The notes: generated by a model from the letters alone, not told the origin. A stretch of DNA of 64,000 nt from Dictyoglomus sp. NZ13-RE01 (GCA_002878375.1 NIRF01000002.1:62001-126000), one strand, 5' to 3'; counted from the first letter of the stretch, positions 53,561 to 61,716 are shown. Program-made: numbers and translations.

Positions 53561-53598
53561 GTTAGATAAGACTAACAATGTTAAAGAAGGCTAACAAG
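53561..53598. promoter_or_regulatory. Tandem operator, probable DtxR-family binding sites
   Basis: Two 19-base units lie back to back (53561-53579 and 53580-53598; 15 of 19 identical). Each is a dyad: GTTAG-N6-CTAAC in the first and GTTAA-N6-CTAAC in the second. Together they run from the transcription start to the base before the FeoC ATG. The operon's own DtxR-like protein is the obvious ligand; binding with Fe2+ would block transcription. Confidence 0.75.
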
Positions 53599-53811
53599 AT
53601 GGAAGAGATATTATTAGGCTTAATAAGACATGAGAAAGTTATAAGCTTAGAAGAGATTGTGAGAAGGACAAACTTTGAAAAAGAGATTGTTTTAAGGGCT
53701 TTGGCTTCTTTAGCTTCCCAAGGGAAAATTGTGTTTGACTTTTACAACTTAAGGAGTACAGGTTGTTTGTCATGCCCTCTTTTTAGATCATGCAAGAGGA
53801 GGGAGGAATAA
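53599..53811 (+). CDS. feoC: FeoC-like winged-helix protein with a cysteine cluster
   Basis: Seventy residues: a winged helix (EEILLGLIRHEKVISLEEIVRR) followed by a cysteine wing GCLSCPLFRSC (Cys56, 59, 65), as in FeoC proteins that bind an Fe-S cluster. FeoC is thought to stabilise or sense oxygen for the FeoB transporter. The start at 53599 is chosen because it has GAAGG eight bases away; an in-frame ATG at 53578 has no ribosome site and lies in the operator. It opens the iron operon, with the DtxR-like gene one base after its stop. Confidence 0.82.
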   Translation: MEEILLGLIRHEKVISLEEIVRRTNFEKEIVLRALASLASQGKIVFDFYNLRSTGCLSCPLFRSCKRREE

Positions 53812-53812
53812 A

Positions 53813-54496
53813 ATGCAGGGCGAATTAAGTGAAAGTTTAGAAGATTACCTTTTGGAAATTTTTATCCTTAAGTTAAATAAAGGTGTGGTAAGGTTGAAAG
53901 ATGTTGCAGAAAGAAAAGGAGTTAAGCTTCCGTCAGTTGTTAATGCAATAAAGGAACTATCAGAAAGAAGTTACGTCTCTCAAGAAAGGTATGGTTACAT
54001 AAATTTAACAGATGAAGGGTTAAGAATAGCAGAGAGAATTTATGAAAGACACAAAACAATTTATAAATTTTTGCATGATTTTCTTGGAGTTTCTGAAAGT
54101 GTTGCAGAAAAAGATGCCCATAAAATGGAACACGATCTTCACAGAGAAACATTAGAAAAGATACAGAAGTTTATGGGGCATATAGAAGAAAATTTGGAAG
54201 GGGAAAGTATAGATTTTTTTAATATTTTAAAAGAATTTGCAAGTAAAAAGGAGGTAAAAATGCCAAAAACTCTTAAAGATTTGAAAGCAGGTCAAAGCGG
54301 AAAAATAGTAGAAGTTAAAGAGGGTGGTTCAGGAAGTTTAAAGAAGCGCTTATTGGAAATGGGAGCAATCCCGGGGACTATTGTAAAAGTTGAAAAAATT
54401 GCTCCCTTAGGTGATCCTATTGATGTATTGATACTTGATTATCACCTCTCTTTAAGAAAAGAAGAAGCAGAAAAAATTGTTGTAGAGGAGATATGA
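53813..54496 (+). CDS. DtxR-family metalloregulator with C-terminal FeoA/SH3 domain
   Basis: A 227-residue regulator: winged helix (SLEDYLLEIFILKLNKG, RLKDVAERKGVKLPSV), the metal-binding and dimerisation domain (IYERHKTIYKFLHDFLGV, AEKDAHKMEHDLHRETLEKI, with the His/Glu/Asp ligands), and a FeoA-type SH3 domain at the end (KAGQSGKIVEVKEG, KRLLEMGAIPGTIVKV). This three-domain form is typical of iron- or manganese-dependent repressors. It lies inside the feo operon and should control it through the tandem site upstream of feoC. Its stop overlaps the next start. Confidence 0.9.
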   Translation: MQGELSESLEDYLLEIFILKLNKGVVRLKDVAERKGVKLPSVVNAIKELSERSYVSQERYGYINLTDEGLRIAERIYERHKTIYKFLHDFLGVSESVAEKDAHKMEHDLHRETLEKIQKFMGHIEENLEGESIDFFNILKEFASKKEVKMPKTLKDLKAGQSGKIVEVKEGGSGSLKKRLLEMGAIPGTIVKVEKIAPLGDPIDVLILDYHLSLRKEEAEKIVVEEI

Positions 54497-54720
54497 TGCC
54501 TTTATCTTTGTGTAGAAATGGAGACGAAGTAGAAGTTGTAGAGATTTTAGGGGGGAGAGGCATAAGAGAAAGACTTTTTGAAATGGGTATTTACCCTGGA
54601 GTAAAGGTTTTTATTGTAAATAACTCTTATCATGGACCTATAGTTATTGCTTTGAATTCTGCAAGAGTTGCTTTGGGAAGAGGAATAGCGGAAAAGATTT
54701 TTGTAAAGCCTTTAAATTAA
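54493..54720 (+). CDS. feoA: FeoA family protein
   Basis: A 75-residue SH3-like domain (RNGDEVEVVEILGG, RERLFEMGIYPGVKVFIV, VALGRGIAEKIFV) with the full FeoA pattern. FeoA assists the FeoB iron permease, probably by binding it. Start and stop overlap with the regulator gene, and feoB follows 13 bases later. Both a fused and a free FeoA domain occur in this operon. Confidence 0.92.
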   Translation: MMPLSLCRNGDEVEVVEILGGRGIRERLFEMGIYPGVKVFIVNNSYHGPIVIALNSARVALGRGIAEKIFVKPLN

Positions 54721-54733
54721 GGAGGAGGAAAGC

Positions 54734-56764
54734 ATGATAAGTGATTTAAAGAAGCAAAAAGTTATAAAAGTAGCCTTGGTAGGAAATCCAAACTCCGGAA
54801 AGTCTACAATTTTTAATGCTCTGACCCATGGTCATGCCCATGTAGGGAATTGGCCCGGAGTAACAGTTGAGAAGAAGGAAGGAAAACTCAGGTATAAAGA
54901 CTATGAGTTTATTGTAGTAGACCTCCCTGGAACATACAGCCTTACTCCTTATTCAATTGATGAAAGAATTGCAAGAAATTATATTCTAAAAGAAAAACCA
55001 GATGTAGTAGTTTGTATTGCAGATTCTACTAATCTTGAAAGAAATCTTTACCTTTTAATTTCACTTCTTGAAACTGGGGCAAATGTTGTTTTGGATTTAA
55101 ACATGGCAGATCTTCTAAAAGAAAAAGGAATCGAAATTGATAAAGATATTCTTGAAAAAACTTTGGGGATCCCTGTGGTTTTTACTGTTGGAACAAAAGA
55201 AGAGGGAATTCCTGAACTTAAAGAGGCAATAATTGAAGCAAAAGAAAGAGGATTTTCTCAATTTAAAATTGATTATGGAAAAGACATAGAAGAAGTACTC
55301 AGTAGATTAGAGGCAAAAATTTCTTTAACAAACTTACCATATACTCCACGATTTCTTGCTATAAAGCTTTTGGAAGAGGATATGGAGATTATTGAAGAAC
55401 TTAGAAAGATGGGCTATGGGAGTTTAGTGGAAGAAATATTACATGAAGTAGTTGATCTTGAGAAAAAACTGGGCTACGATTTAAAAACTAAAATTATAGA
55501 AAGAAGGTATAGTTTTTTAAAGGAATTAGTTAAAGCTTGCACAAAACAGATTGCTTCTAAAGAAGAGAAGCTTACTTTATCAGACAAGATTGATAGGATT
55601 GTTTTAAATAGATTTTTAGGTATTCCTATCTTTGCACTCATTATGTGGATAACATTCCAATTAACCTTTACTGTAGGTGGATTTTTTGCAGGATACATTG
55701 AGACTTTCTTTGAATGGTTGCAAAGCTTGAGTAGCACATATCTTCAGTCAATTGGAGCTCCCACATGGCTTTCATCTCTTTTAAGTGACGGAGTAATAAA
55801 TGGCGTTGGTTCTGTGCTCGTTTTCTTACCCAATATTATGGTTATGTTCCTTTTTCTTTCTTTTCTTGAGGATGTTGGATACATGGCAAGGGCTGCATTT
55901 GTAATGGACAAAATAATGTATGCAATAGGACTTCCTGGAAGATCTTTTATTCCTATGATTTTGGGATTTGGATGTAATGTTCCAGCAATTATGTCCACAA
56001 GGACCATTCCTTCCGAAAGGGATAGATTACTTACAATACTTATCAATCCTTTTATGTCTTGTACTGCAAGGCTTCCTGTTTATATCATGTTTACCTCAAT
56101 TTTCTTCAAAAGTAATCAAGGGCTTGTTGTCTTTTCTCTTTACCTTTTAGGAATTTTAGTTGCAGTTTTTTCTGCAAAATTGTTCAAATCAACAATTCCT
56201 TCCCTTAAAGGACCAGTTTCCCCGTTAGTAATGGAACTTCCTCCATATAGATTGCCTACTTTAAAAGGAGTTTTGATTCACATGTGGGAGAGAAGTAGTC
56301 AATTTTTGAAAAAGGCAGGCACAATAATCTTTGCAGGTGTTGTTGTTCTTTGGTTCCTTGCAAGTTTCCCCTTTGGTGCCGAATATGGAAGTGCTTCTAC
56401 TTTAGCAGGGAAAATTGGAAAATTTATTGCACCAATCTTTAAGCCTGCAGGTTTTCCTTATTGGCAAGTTGGAGTTGCTCTTCTTTTTGGAATAATTGCA
56501 AAAGAAGTAGTTGTTGGTACCTTTGGAACACTTTTTGGAGGTGAAGAAAATTTTGATAAAGTCCTTCCACAATACTTTACACCTTTATCCGCTTATGCTT
56601 TTATGGTTATGAGTTTACTTTATATTCCTTGTATCGCATCAATTGGTGTTATATACAAAGAGACAGGAAGCTTTAAATGGACAGCCTTTGCAACTATTTA
56701 TAGCCTTTTAATTGGTTGGCTCCTTTCTGTTCTTGTTTTCCAAATAGGAAGAATTTTTATTTAA
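54734..56764 (+). CDS. feoB: Ferrous iron transporter FeoB
   Basis: A 676-residue protein with the GTPase domain first (G1 VGNPNSGKST at 16-25, G3 DLPGTYSL, a G4-like DLNMADLL) then the helical spacer and a membrane core of 8 or more helices, including the paired Gate motifs (GFGCNVPAIMSTR and CTARLPVYI). It imports Fe2+ across the inner membrane. The length is normal and no C-terminal FeoC-like tail is fused, fitting the separate FeoC gene. It has a strong ribosome site (AAGGAGGAGG). Confidence 0.95.
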   Translation: MISDLKKQKVIKVALVGNPNSGKSTIFNALTHGHAHVGNWPGVTVEKKEGKLRYKDYEFIVVDLPGTYSLTPYSIDERIARNYILKEKPDVVVCIADSTNLERNLYLLISLLETGANVVLDLNMADLLKEKGIEIDKDILEKTLGIPVVFTVGTKEEGIPELKEAIIEAKERGFSQFKIDYGKDIEEVLSRLEAKISLTNLPYTPRFLAIKLLEEDMEIIEELRKMGYGSLVEEILHEVVDLEKKLGYDLKTKIIERRYSFLKELVKACTKQIASKEEKLTLSDKIDRIVLNRFLGIPIFALIMWITFQLTFTVGGFFAGYIETFFEWLQSLSSTYLQSIGAPTWLSSLLSDGVINGVGSVLVFLPNIMVMFLFLSFLEDVGYMARAAFVMDKIMYAIGLPGRSFIPMILGFGCNVPAIMSTRTIPSERDRLLTILINPFMSCTARLPVYIMFTSIFFKSNQGLVVFSLYLLGILVAVFSAKLFKSTIPSLKGPVSPLVMELPPYRLPTLKGVLIHMWERSSQFLKKAGTIIFAGVVVLWFLASFPFGAEYGSASTLAGKIGKFIAPIFKPAGFPYWQVGVALLFGIIAKEVVVGTFGTLFGGEENFDKVLPQYFTPLSAYAFMVMSLLYIPCIASIGVIYKETGSFKWTAFATIYSLLIGWLLSVLVFQIGRIFI

Positions 56765-56794
56765 GAATACAATAATAGAAAGGAGGTGAACAAG

Positions 56795-57142
56795 ATGCCA
56801 TTAGGAGATAGAACTGGTCCATTTGGCTTAGGACCAATGACAGGAAGAGGCTTAGGTTATTGTGCAGGATACCCAACTCCTGGATATATGAATCCTTATG
56901 GATTTGGTTGGGGTAGAGGCTTTGGCTTTGGAAGATGGTTTGGTTTTGGAAGAGGTTTCGGCTGGGGTAGAGGCTTCGGATTTAGAGGCGTTTATTATCC
57001 TTATCCTGTTTATCCATTTGCTCAAGCGCCTGCTTTTAACGAGTTGGATTTTCTTAAAGCACAAGCTAATGTTCTAAAAGAAACTCTTGAGGAAATTCAA
57101 AAAAGAATTTCTTCATTAGAGGAGTCCGAAAAAAGCGGATAG
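56795..57142 (+). CDS. DUF5320-type Gly/Phe/Arg-rich protein
   Basis: A 115-residue protein that begins with the DUF5320 signature MPLGDRTGPFGLGPMTGRG, continues with a low-complexity stretch of GFGRG/GFGWGRG units (about residues 35-65), then YYPYPVYPFAQ, and ends with a coiled coil (LKAQANVLKETLEEIQKRISSLEE). The start at 56795 is preferred over a GTG nine bases upstream, because the AGGAGG site is eight bases away and the conserved MP begins here. Such proteins sit beside ferredoxin/MinD/NifX genes in anaerobes; the job is unknown, but assembly on a redox or metallocluster complex is plausible. Confidence 0.85.
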   Translation: MPLGDRTGPFGLGPMTGRGLGYCAGYPTPGYMNPYGFGWGRGFGFGRWFGFGRGFGWGRGFGFRGVYYPYPVYPFAQAPAFNELDFLKAQANVLKETLEEIQKRISSLEESEKSG

Positions 57143-57161
57143 GTTTATTGTATAAAAGTAG

Positions 57162-57221
57162 ACGGGATGCTAATCTCGTAAGCAAACCCCTCTAAAAGTT
57201 TGAAATATCAAACGAGGTGGG
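57162..57221 (+). promoter_or_regulatory. RNA hairpins that would hide the next ribosome site
   Basis: A seven-bp stem ACGGGAT/ATCTCGT (57162-57168 with 57173-57179) is followed by a two-part hairpin: CCTC (57189-57192) pairs with GAGG (57214-57217) below a perfect GTTTGA/TCAAAC stem (57198-57203 with 57208-57213). GAGGTGG is the ribosome site of the small gene at 57222. The fold could act as a translational switch. No known riboswitch class was recognised. Confidence 0.45.
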
Positions 57222-57356
57222 ATGATGAATATATTTTTAAAAGCTTTTTTGTTTTTGGTATCTTTTAGTATCTTTCATTTTGGTTATGAAGTAATAAAAT
57301 TGCCGATTTTAAAAATATTTTGCGGGACGTTACCCTTGGATAGATTTGTTTATTGA
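57222..57356 (+). CDS. 44-residue single-helix membrane protein in the iron operon
   Basis: An ORF of 44 codons with ATGATG at 57222 behind GAGGTGG. The product has one hydrophobic helix (FLKAFLFLVSFSIFHFGYEV) and a basic, cysteine-containing tail (KIFCGTLPLDRF). It fills most of the otherwise unexplained 270-base gap between the DUF5320 gene and the ferredoxin gene. Codon use and ribosome site look real, but the family is unknown. It could be a small partner of FeoB or of the redox complex. Confidence 0.5.
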   Translation: MMNIFLKAFLFLVSFSIFHFGYEVIKLPILKIFCGTLPLDRFVY

Positions 57357-57412
57357 TCCATCGAAACTATAATAATATAATAAAGAGCCTTAGAATATAC
57401 TGGAGGTATAAA

Positions 57413-57910
57413 ATGGCTGTAAAAGTGGATTTGGGAAAGTGTGTAGGTTGTGGCATATGCGTTAATGTTTGTCCTGTTAATGCTTTAACTATTGAAAATA
57501 GAAAGGTTAAAGTTAACGAGGAACTATGTACGAATTGTGGTTTATGCGTTGAAAGATGCCCAATGGGTGCACTTTCTCTTGAAGATGAGAATATTGAACA
57601 TTTTCATAGGGAAGAATATAGTTATCCAAGAAATGATGAGTTTGGTAGAGGCTTTGGAAGAGGTCAAGGTTACGGAAGAGGTTTAGGTAGGGGTTTAGGA
57701 AGAGGTTTGGGAAGAGGTAGAGGTTTTGGGTATGGAAGAGATAGTTTTATTGAAGAAAATGAAATCCCAAATCAAACAAATATAACTAAAGCAAAACCAC
57801 AGGAAGATGAAATTAACGAACTCAAAAAGGAAATCGAAACACTCAGAGAAGAAATAGAAATTCTATTGAAAAGAATTGAAGAGATTGAAAGAAATAAGGA
57901 TAGGAGGTAA
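57413..57910 (+). CDS. Ferredoxin fused to a GRGLGRG repeat and coiled coil
   Basis: From the ATG at 57413 (site GGAGG six bases away; an upstream in-frame ATG at 57353 lacks one) the protein is 165 residues. Residues 5-55 are a 2[4Fe-4S] ferredoxin (CVGCGICVNVCP, CTNCGLCVERCP). Residues ~75-110 are arginine/glycine repeats (GRGLGRG, GRGFGYGRD) and the end is a coiled coil (EINELKKEIETLREEIEILL). The last two parts mirror the DUF5320 protein, suggesting the two proteins co-assemble through coiled coil and RG tracts while the ferredoxin brings electrons. Confidence 0.85.
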   Translation: MAVKVDLGKCVGCGICVNVCPVNALTIENRKVKVNEELCTNCGLCVERCPMGALSLEDENIEHFHREEYSYPRNDEFGRGFGRGQGYGRGLGRGLGRGLGRGRGFGYGRDSFIEENEIPNQTNITKAKPQEDEINELKKEIETLREEIEILLKRIEEIERNKDRR

Positions 57911-57912
57911 AA

Positions 57913-58239
57913 ATGAGAATTTGTATAACTTCTCAAGGTGATAATCTTGATGCTTTTTTAGATCCACGTTTTGGTAGATGTAATTATTTTATCATTGTTG
58001 ATTCAGAAACTATGGAGTTTGAAGCCTTACCAAATCCTTCTTTGTCTGCACGAGGTGGTGCAGGGATTGAGGCTGCTCAAACTGTTTTAAACAAAGGAGT
58101 AGATGTACTTATTACTGGCGATGTTGGTCCAAATGCTTCAAAGGTTTTAAGCACATCAAATATCAAAGTTATTACTACAAAAGAAAACGGCACTGTTAGA
58201 GAAATTTTAGATAAGTTTTTAAACGGAAAGCTGGGTTAA
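57913..58239 (+). CDS. NifX/NafY-like dinitrogenase iron-molybdenum cofactor-type protein
   Basis: A 108-residue NifX/NifB-C-terminal-like domain: MRICITSQGDNLDAF, DPRFGRCNYFIIVD (DxRFGRC is diagnostic), ARGGAGIEAAQ and GDVGPNAS. In nitrogen fixers such proteins carry the iron-molybdenum cofactor precursor, but no nif genes are here. Relatives in anaerobes (MTH1175 type and the orange protein of Desulfovibrio) bind metal-sulfur clusters. It starts two bases after the ferredoxin gene. Confidence 0.9.
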   Translation: MRICITSQGDNLDAFLDPRFGRCNYFIIVDSETMEFEALPNPSLSARGGAGIEAAQTVLNKGVDVLITGDVGPNASKVLSTSNIKVITTKENGTVREILDKFLNGKLG

Positions 58240-58245
58240 AGAAAT

Positions 58246-59082
58246 ATGGTTATATCTGTTGCAAGTGGAAAAGGTGGAACGGGTAAAACTTCTGTTGCTG
58301 TAAATCTTGCTCTTTCTATAGAAAATGTGCAAATTCTTGATTGCGATGTTGAAGAACCAAATGTCCATTTGTTTTTACAACCAGAAATAGAGAAAGTTGA
58401 AGGTGTCTATACATTAATACCTAAAATAGATGAGTCTTTGTGTAACTACTGCGGAAAGTGTGCAGAGTTTTGCGAATACAATGCAATATTTGTAAGCAAA
58501 GATAAAATTTTACTTTTTTCTGAACTTTGCCATAGTTGTGGTGGGTGTAAACTTGTTTGTCCAACTAATGCAATAAGCGAAGAACCGCATAAAACGGGCA
58601 GTGTATACAGTGGAAAGTCAAAAGATATAGAAGTTATTTATGGGGAACTTGAAGTAGGTGATGCAGTTGCAACAAATATTGTAAGGGAAGTCAAAAAAAG
58701 AATTGATAAAAGTAAGAATGTGATAATTGATTGTCCTCCTGGTGCTTCCTGCCCTGTAATTGAGTCGATAAAAGGAAGCGATTTTTGTATTTTAGTTACA
58801 GAGCCAACTCCTTTTGGGTTGCACGATCTTAAGATTGCAGTAAGTGTTTTAGAAGAAATGAAAATTCCTTTTGGTGTCATTGTAAATAGATCGGATTTAG
58901 GTGATAAGAGGGTTTATGATTACTGCAAAGAGAAAAATATACCAATTTTACTCGAAATTCCCTTTGATCGAAGAATTGCAGAGCTTTATTCAAGAGGAAT
59001 CCCCTTCGTTTTGGAAATGGATGAGTGGAAGAAGAATTTTAGAAAACTATTTGAAACCATAAAAGAAAGGGTGCAAAAATGA
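58246..59082 (+). CDS. MinD/Mrp-type ATPase with inserted ferredoxin domain, copy 1
   Basis: A 278-residue P-loop ATPase: deviant Walker A SGKGGTGKTS at residues 7-16, Asp-rich DCDVEEPN, then an inserted 2[4Fe-4S] segment (CNYCGKCAEFCEY, CHSCGGCKLVCPT at ~65-105), followed by IIDCPPGASCPVIESI and TEPTPFGLHDL. It is the Orp/MinD type that probably loads or moves Fe-S-type clusters with ATP. It overlaps the second copy by four bases. Confidence 0.9.
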   Translation: MVISVASGKGGTGKTSVAVNLALSIENVQILDCDVEEPNVHLFLQPEIEKVEGVYTLIPKIDESLCNYCGKCAEFCEYNAIFVSKDKILLFSELCHSCGGCKLVCPTNAISEEPHKTGSVYSGKSKDIEVIYGELEVGDAVATNIVREVKKRIDKSKNVIIDCPPGASCPVIESIKGSDFCILVTEPTPFGLHDLKIAVSVLEEMKIPFGVIVNRSDLGDKRVYDYCKEKNIPILLEIPFDRRIAELYSRGIPFVLEMDEWKKNFRKLFETIKERVQK

Positions 59083-59948
59083 AACAAATAACCGTCATAA
59101 GTGGGAAGGGTGGAACAGGTAAAACCACATTAACTGCTGCTCTTACATCTATAATGGATAAAGTAGTTGTTGCAGATTGCGATGTAGATGCTCCTGACCT
59201 TCATCTTCTTTTAAAGCCTCAAGTTATTGAAAAGGAAGAATTTACAGGTTCAAAAGTTGCCTCAATAAACAAAGAAAAGTGCATGAGTTGTGGTTTGTGC
59301 AAAGATAATTGTCGATTTATGGCTATTTCAGACGATTTTGTTGTTGATGAGCATGCCTGTGAAGGGTGTGGGGTTTGCACTCTTGTTTGTCCAGTTCACG
59401 CAATAGATTTTAGAGAAAAGTTATCTGGGTATACATATATTTCTAAAATTGAAAATGGGTTTATGTCACATGCGCTTTTAAAACCAGGAGAAGAAAATTC
59501 TGGAAAACTCGTAACAAAAGTAAGAGAAAACGCAAAAGAAATTGCCTATAGAGAAAATGTCGATTTAGTTTTGATAGATGGGTCTCCTGGAATTGGTTGT
59601 CCTGTCATTTCTTCAATTACAGGAGTTGATGCTGTCTTAGTTGTTACTGAACCAACAATTTCTGGCATACACGATTTAAAAAGAATTATTGAGCTAACAA
59701 AACATTTCCACATTAAGCCTTTTGTGTGTATAAACAAGTTTGACATAAATGAAAGTAAAACTCAAGAGATAGAAGATTTCTGTAAAAAGGAAGGCATTGA
59801 GGTCGTTTCAAAAATACCTTTTGATAAAATCGTAGTAGAAGCTATGATAAACGGAGAAACAGTTATTAAGTATGCGCCTAATAGCGAAATTTCTAAAGCA
59901 GTAGTTAAGATTTGGGAAGAATTATCGAAAGCGTTGGGGATAATTTAA
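59079..59948 (+). CDS. MinD/Mrp-type ATPase with inserted ferredoxin domain, copy 2
   Basis: A 289-residue paralogue: SGKGGTGKTT at 7-16, DCDVDAPDLH, the cluster ligands CMSCGLCKDNC and CEGCGVCTLVCP, then LIDGSPGIGCPVISSI and TEPTISGIHDL. The paired arrangement suggests a heterodimeric ATPase, as in the orange-protein complex of sulfate reducers. Its stop is followed directly by the radical SAM gene. Confidence 0.9.
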   Translation: MKQITVISGKGGTGKTTLTAALTSIMDKVVVADCDVDAPDLHLLLKPQVIEKEEFTGSKVASINKEKCMSCGLCKDNCRFMAISDDFVVDEHACEGCGVCTLVCPVHAIDFREKLSGYTYISKIENGFMSHALLKPGEENSGKLVTKVRENAKEIAYRENVDLVLIDGSPGIGCPVISSITGVDAVLVVTEPTISGIHDLKRIIELTKHFHIKPFVCINKFDINESKTQEIEDFCKKEGIEVVSKIPFDKIVVEAMINGETVIKYAPNSEISKAVVKIWEELSKALGII

Positions 59949-60893
59949 ATGAAAGATATAGCCTTTGGTCCAGTGCCTTCAAGAAGATTAGGTAGAAGTC
60001 TTGGTATAAATAACATTCCGCCTAAAATTTGCACTTACTCTTGCGTTTACTGTCAGTTGGGTAGAAGTTTAAAGATGACTACTGAAAGAAAATCATTTTA
60101 TTCTCCTTACGAAATTTTTGAAGAAGTTGACAAAAAAGTTAAAGAAACTCTTTCAAGAAACGAAAGTATCGATTATTTGACATTTGTTCCCGATGGAGAG
60201 CCTACGCTTGATATAAACCTCGGTAAAGAAGTCGAACTTTTAAAATCTCTCAATATTAAAATTGCAATAATTACCAATGGGAGCCTAATGTGGAGGGAAG
60301 ATGTAAAAAATGATCTTTTAAATTTTGACCTCGTTTCAATAAAAGTTGATGCGGTTTCTGAAGAACTTTGGAGAAAAATTGATAGAGGTTTTAAAGATTT
60401 AAACTTAGAGTTAATTTTAGAAGGCATAAAAAGATTTGATGAAGAATTTAAAGGAACTCTCATATCTGAAACTATGCTTATAGATGGTATTGATTACTGC
60501 AATGAGTTTGAAAAAATTGCAGAATATCTATCAAAACTAAAAAGCTTAAAAACCTCTTATATTTCTATTCCAACTCGTCCACCAGCAGAAAAGTGGGTAA
60601 AATCACCAAAAGAAAGTGTTCTCAACGAAGCTTTTCAAATCTTCTCCAATAAATTGAAAAATAGGGTTGAGTATCTTATAGGTTATGAAGGAAATGCGTT
60701 TGCTTATTCAGGAGATATAGAAGAAGACATTCTTAGTATCACAGCAGTTCATCCAATGAGAGAAGATGCAGTTATGGAATTATTAGAAAAGGATAAAGGA
60801 GACCCAAGTAAAATTGAATCTCTTTTAAAACGGGGTTTAATTAAAAAGGTTGAGTACCAAGGACACATTTATTACTTAAGGAAATTTAGATAA
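59949..60893 (+). CDS. Radical SAM protein (COG0731 type)
   Basis: A 314-residue radical SAM protein with the cluster motif CTYSCVYCQLG at residues 28-38, the preceding PSRRLGRSLGINN typical of COG0731, and the later PDGEPTLD and AIITNGS strands. The C-terminal ~60 residues (ITAVHPMREDAVMEL) look like a winged helix. It starts on the base after the MinD stop and ends the iron operon. Its substrate is unknown; it could modify a protein or the cluster assembled by the preceding genes. Confidence 0.85.
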   Translation: MKDIAFGPVPSRRLGRSLGINNIPPKICTYSCVYCQLGRSLKMTTERKSFYSPYEIFEEVDKKVKETLSRNESIDYLTFVPDGEPTLDINLGKEVELLKSLNIKIAIITNGSLMWREDVKNDLLNFDLVSIKVDAVSEELWRKIDRGFKDLNLELILEGIKRFDEEFKGTLISETMLIDGIDYCNEFEKIAEYLSKLKSLKTSYISIPTRPPAEKWVKSPKESVLNEAFQIFSNKLKNRVEYLIGYEGNAFAYSGDIEEDILSITAVHPMREDAVMELLEKDKGDPSKIESLLKRGLIKKVEYQGHIYYLRKFR

Positions 60894-60901
60894 AAAAGAA
60901 A

Positions 60902-61531
60902 TTATTTCTTTGCACTTATGACCACAAATGACCCTTTCCCAAAACCATACTTTACAGGCTCTTTTTCCTTTATTTCATCAAGTTTTTTAAATATAGTTTG
61001 GGAAAAGTTGAGATTTTTAAAACCTGCCTCATAAAGCAATTCTACTATTTCAGCCGTTGTAAAAAACGTAGCTTCTCTGTAAAAAAGGCTTTTCTCCTTG
61101 TTTTCTTGATATATTTTCCCTATTGTACTATCTCTGTCAACAAAACCTATCAATATTGTTCCATCTTTTTTTAGAACTCTATTACATTCTATTAGTGCTT
61201 TTAATGGGTCATCTACAAAACATATTGTAGTCACCATTAAAATAAGGTCAAAAGAATCCTCATCGAAAGGTAGATTTTCTGCCACTCCCTCTATTACATT
61301 AAGTCCTTTTTCTATTGCTATTTTTCTCATTTGAAAAGAAGGTTCAATTCCATTTTTTATTCCTAAAGGTAGCGCAAATCTTCCTGTCCCAATACCTACC
61401 TCCAAGCCCTTTTCAAATTTTGGCATCAAAAGCTTTATGGCGTCAAGTTCTGATTGGTAAGCATATTTATTTTCAATAAACCACTCTTCATATCTTTTAA
61501 AATACTTCTCAAAAGGAGATATTTTAGGCAT
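60902..61531 (-). CDS. SAM-dependent methyltransferase
   Basis: A 209-residue class I methyltransferase: SAM loop GLEVGIGTGRFALPL, acidic GVAENLPFDEDSFDLILM and the VLKKDGTILIGFVDRDS post-strand. The layout resembles UbiE/COQ5 or arsenite-type small-molecule methyltransferases; the substrate cannot be told. It is convergent with the iron operon, and a small AT-rich hairpin lies between their ends. A ribosome site GGAGG precedes the ATG. Confidence 0.88.
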   Translation of the reverse strand: MPKISPFEKYFKRYEEWFIENKYAYQSELDAIKLLMPKFEKGLEVGIGTGRFALPLGIKNGIEPSFQMRKIAIEKGLNVIEGVAENLPFDEDSFDLILMVTTICFVDDPLKALIECNRVLKKDGTILIGFVDRDSTIGKIYQENKEKSLFYREATFFTTAEIVELLYEAGFKNLNFSQTIFKKLDEIKEKEPVKYGFGKGSFVVISAKK

Positions 61532-61580
61532 TTTTTATCCTCCAAACTTTATCTTTATTATCACATTTCTAACTTGGTTT

Positions 61581-61608
61581 ATTATATTACATTATATAGA
61601 TAAATCAA
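61581..61608 (-). promoter_or_regulatory. Promoter of the methyltransferase gene
   Basis: Minus strand: -35 TTGATT (61608-61603), 16 bases, -10 TATAAT (61586-61581). Nothing else is evident in the 252-base gap except the promoter of the ROK gene. Confidence 0.55.
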
Positions 61609-61716
61609 AAGAGGTGCATAGTTAAAATATATAAATAATAAGTTTTACCTAAGGGAAAATTGTGCTTATGATTGGAGATGATTAAAAGTGATTACAGGTC
61701 AGGTGCAAAAAAATCA

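Noticed and set aside
53578-53598. Upstream ATG for FeoC
   Set aside because: It has no ribosome site and lies inside the tandem operator; the ATG at 53599 fits better.
57150-57221. A named metal riboswitch (NiCo or Mn class) before the small iron-operon gene
   Set aside because: Hairpins are present but the conserved bases of those classes were not found.
60895-60912. AT-only hairpin between radical SAM and methyltransferase genes as a terminator
   Set aside because: The stem is only A/T pairs, too weak to claim.
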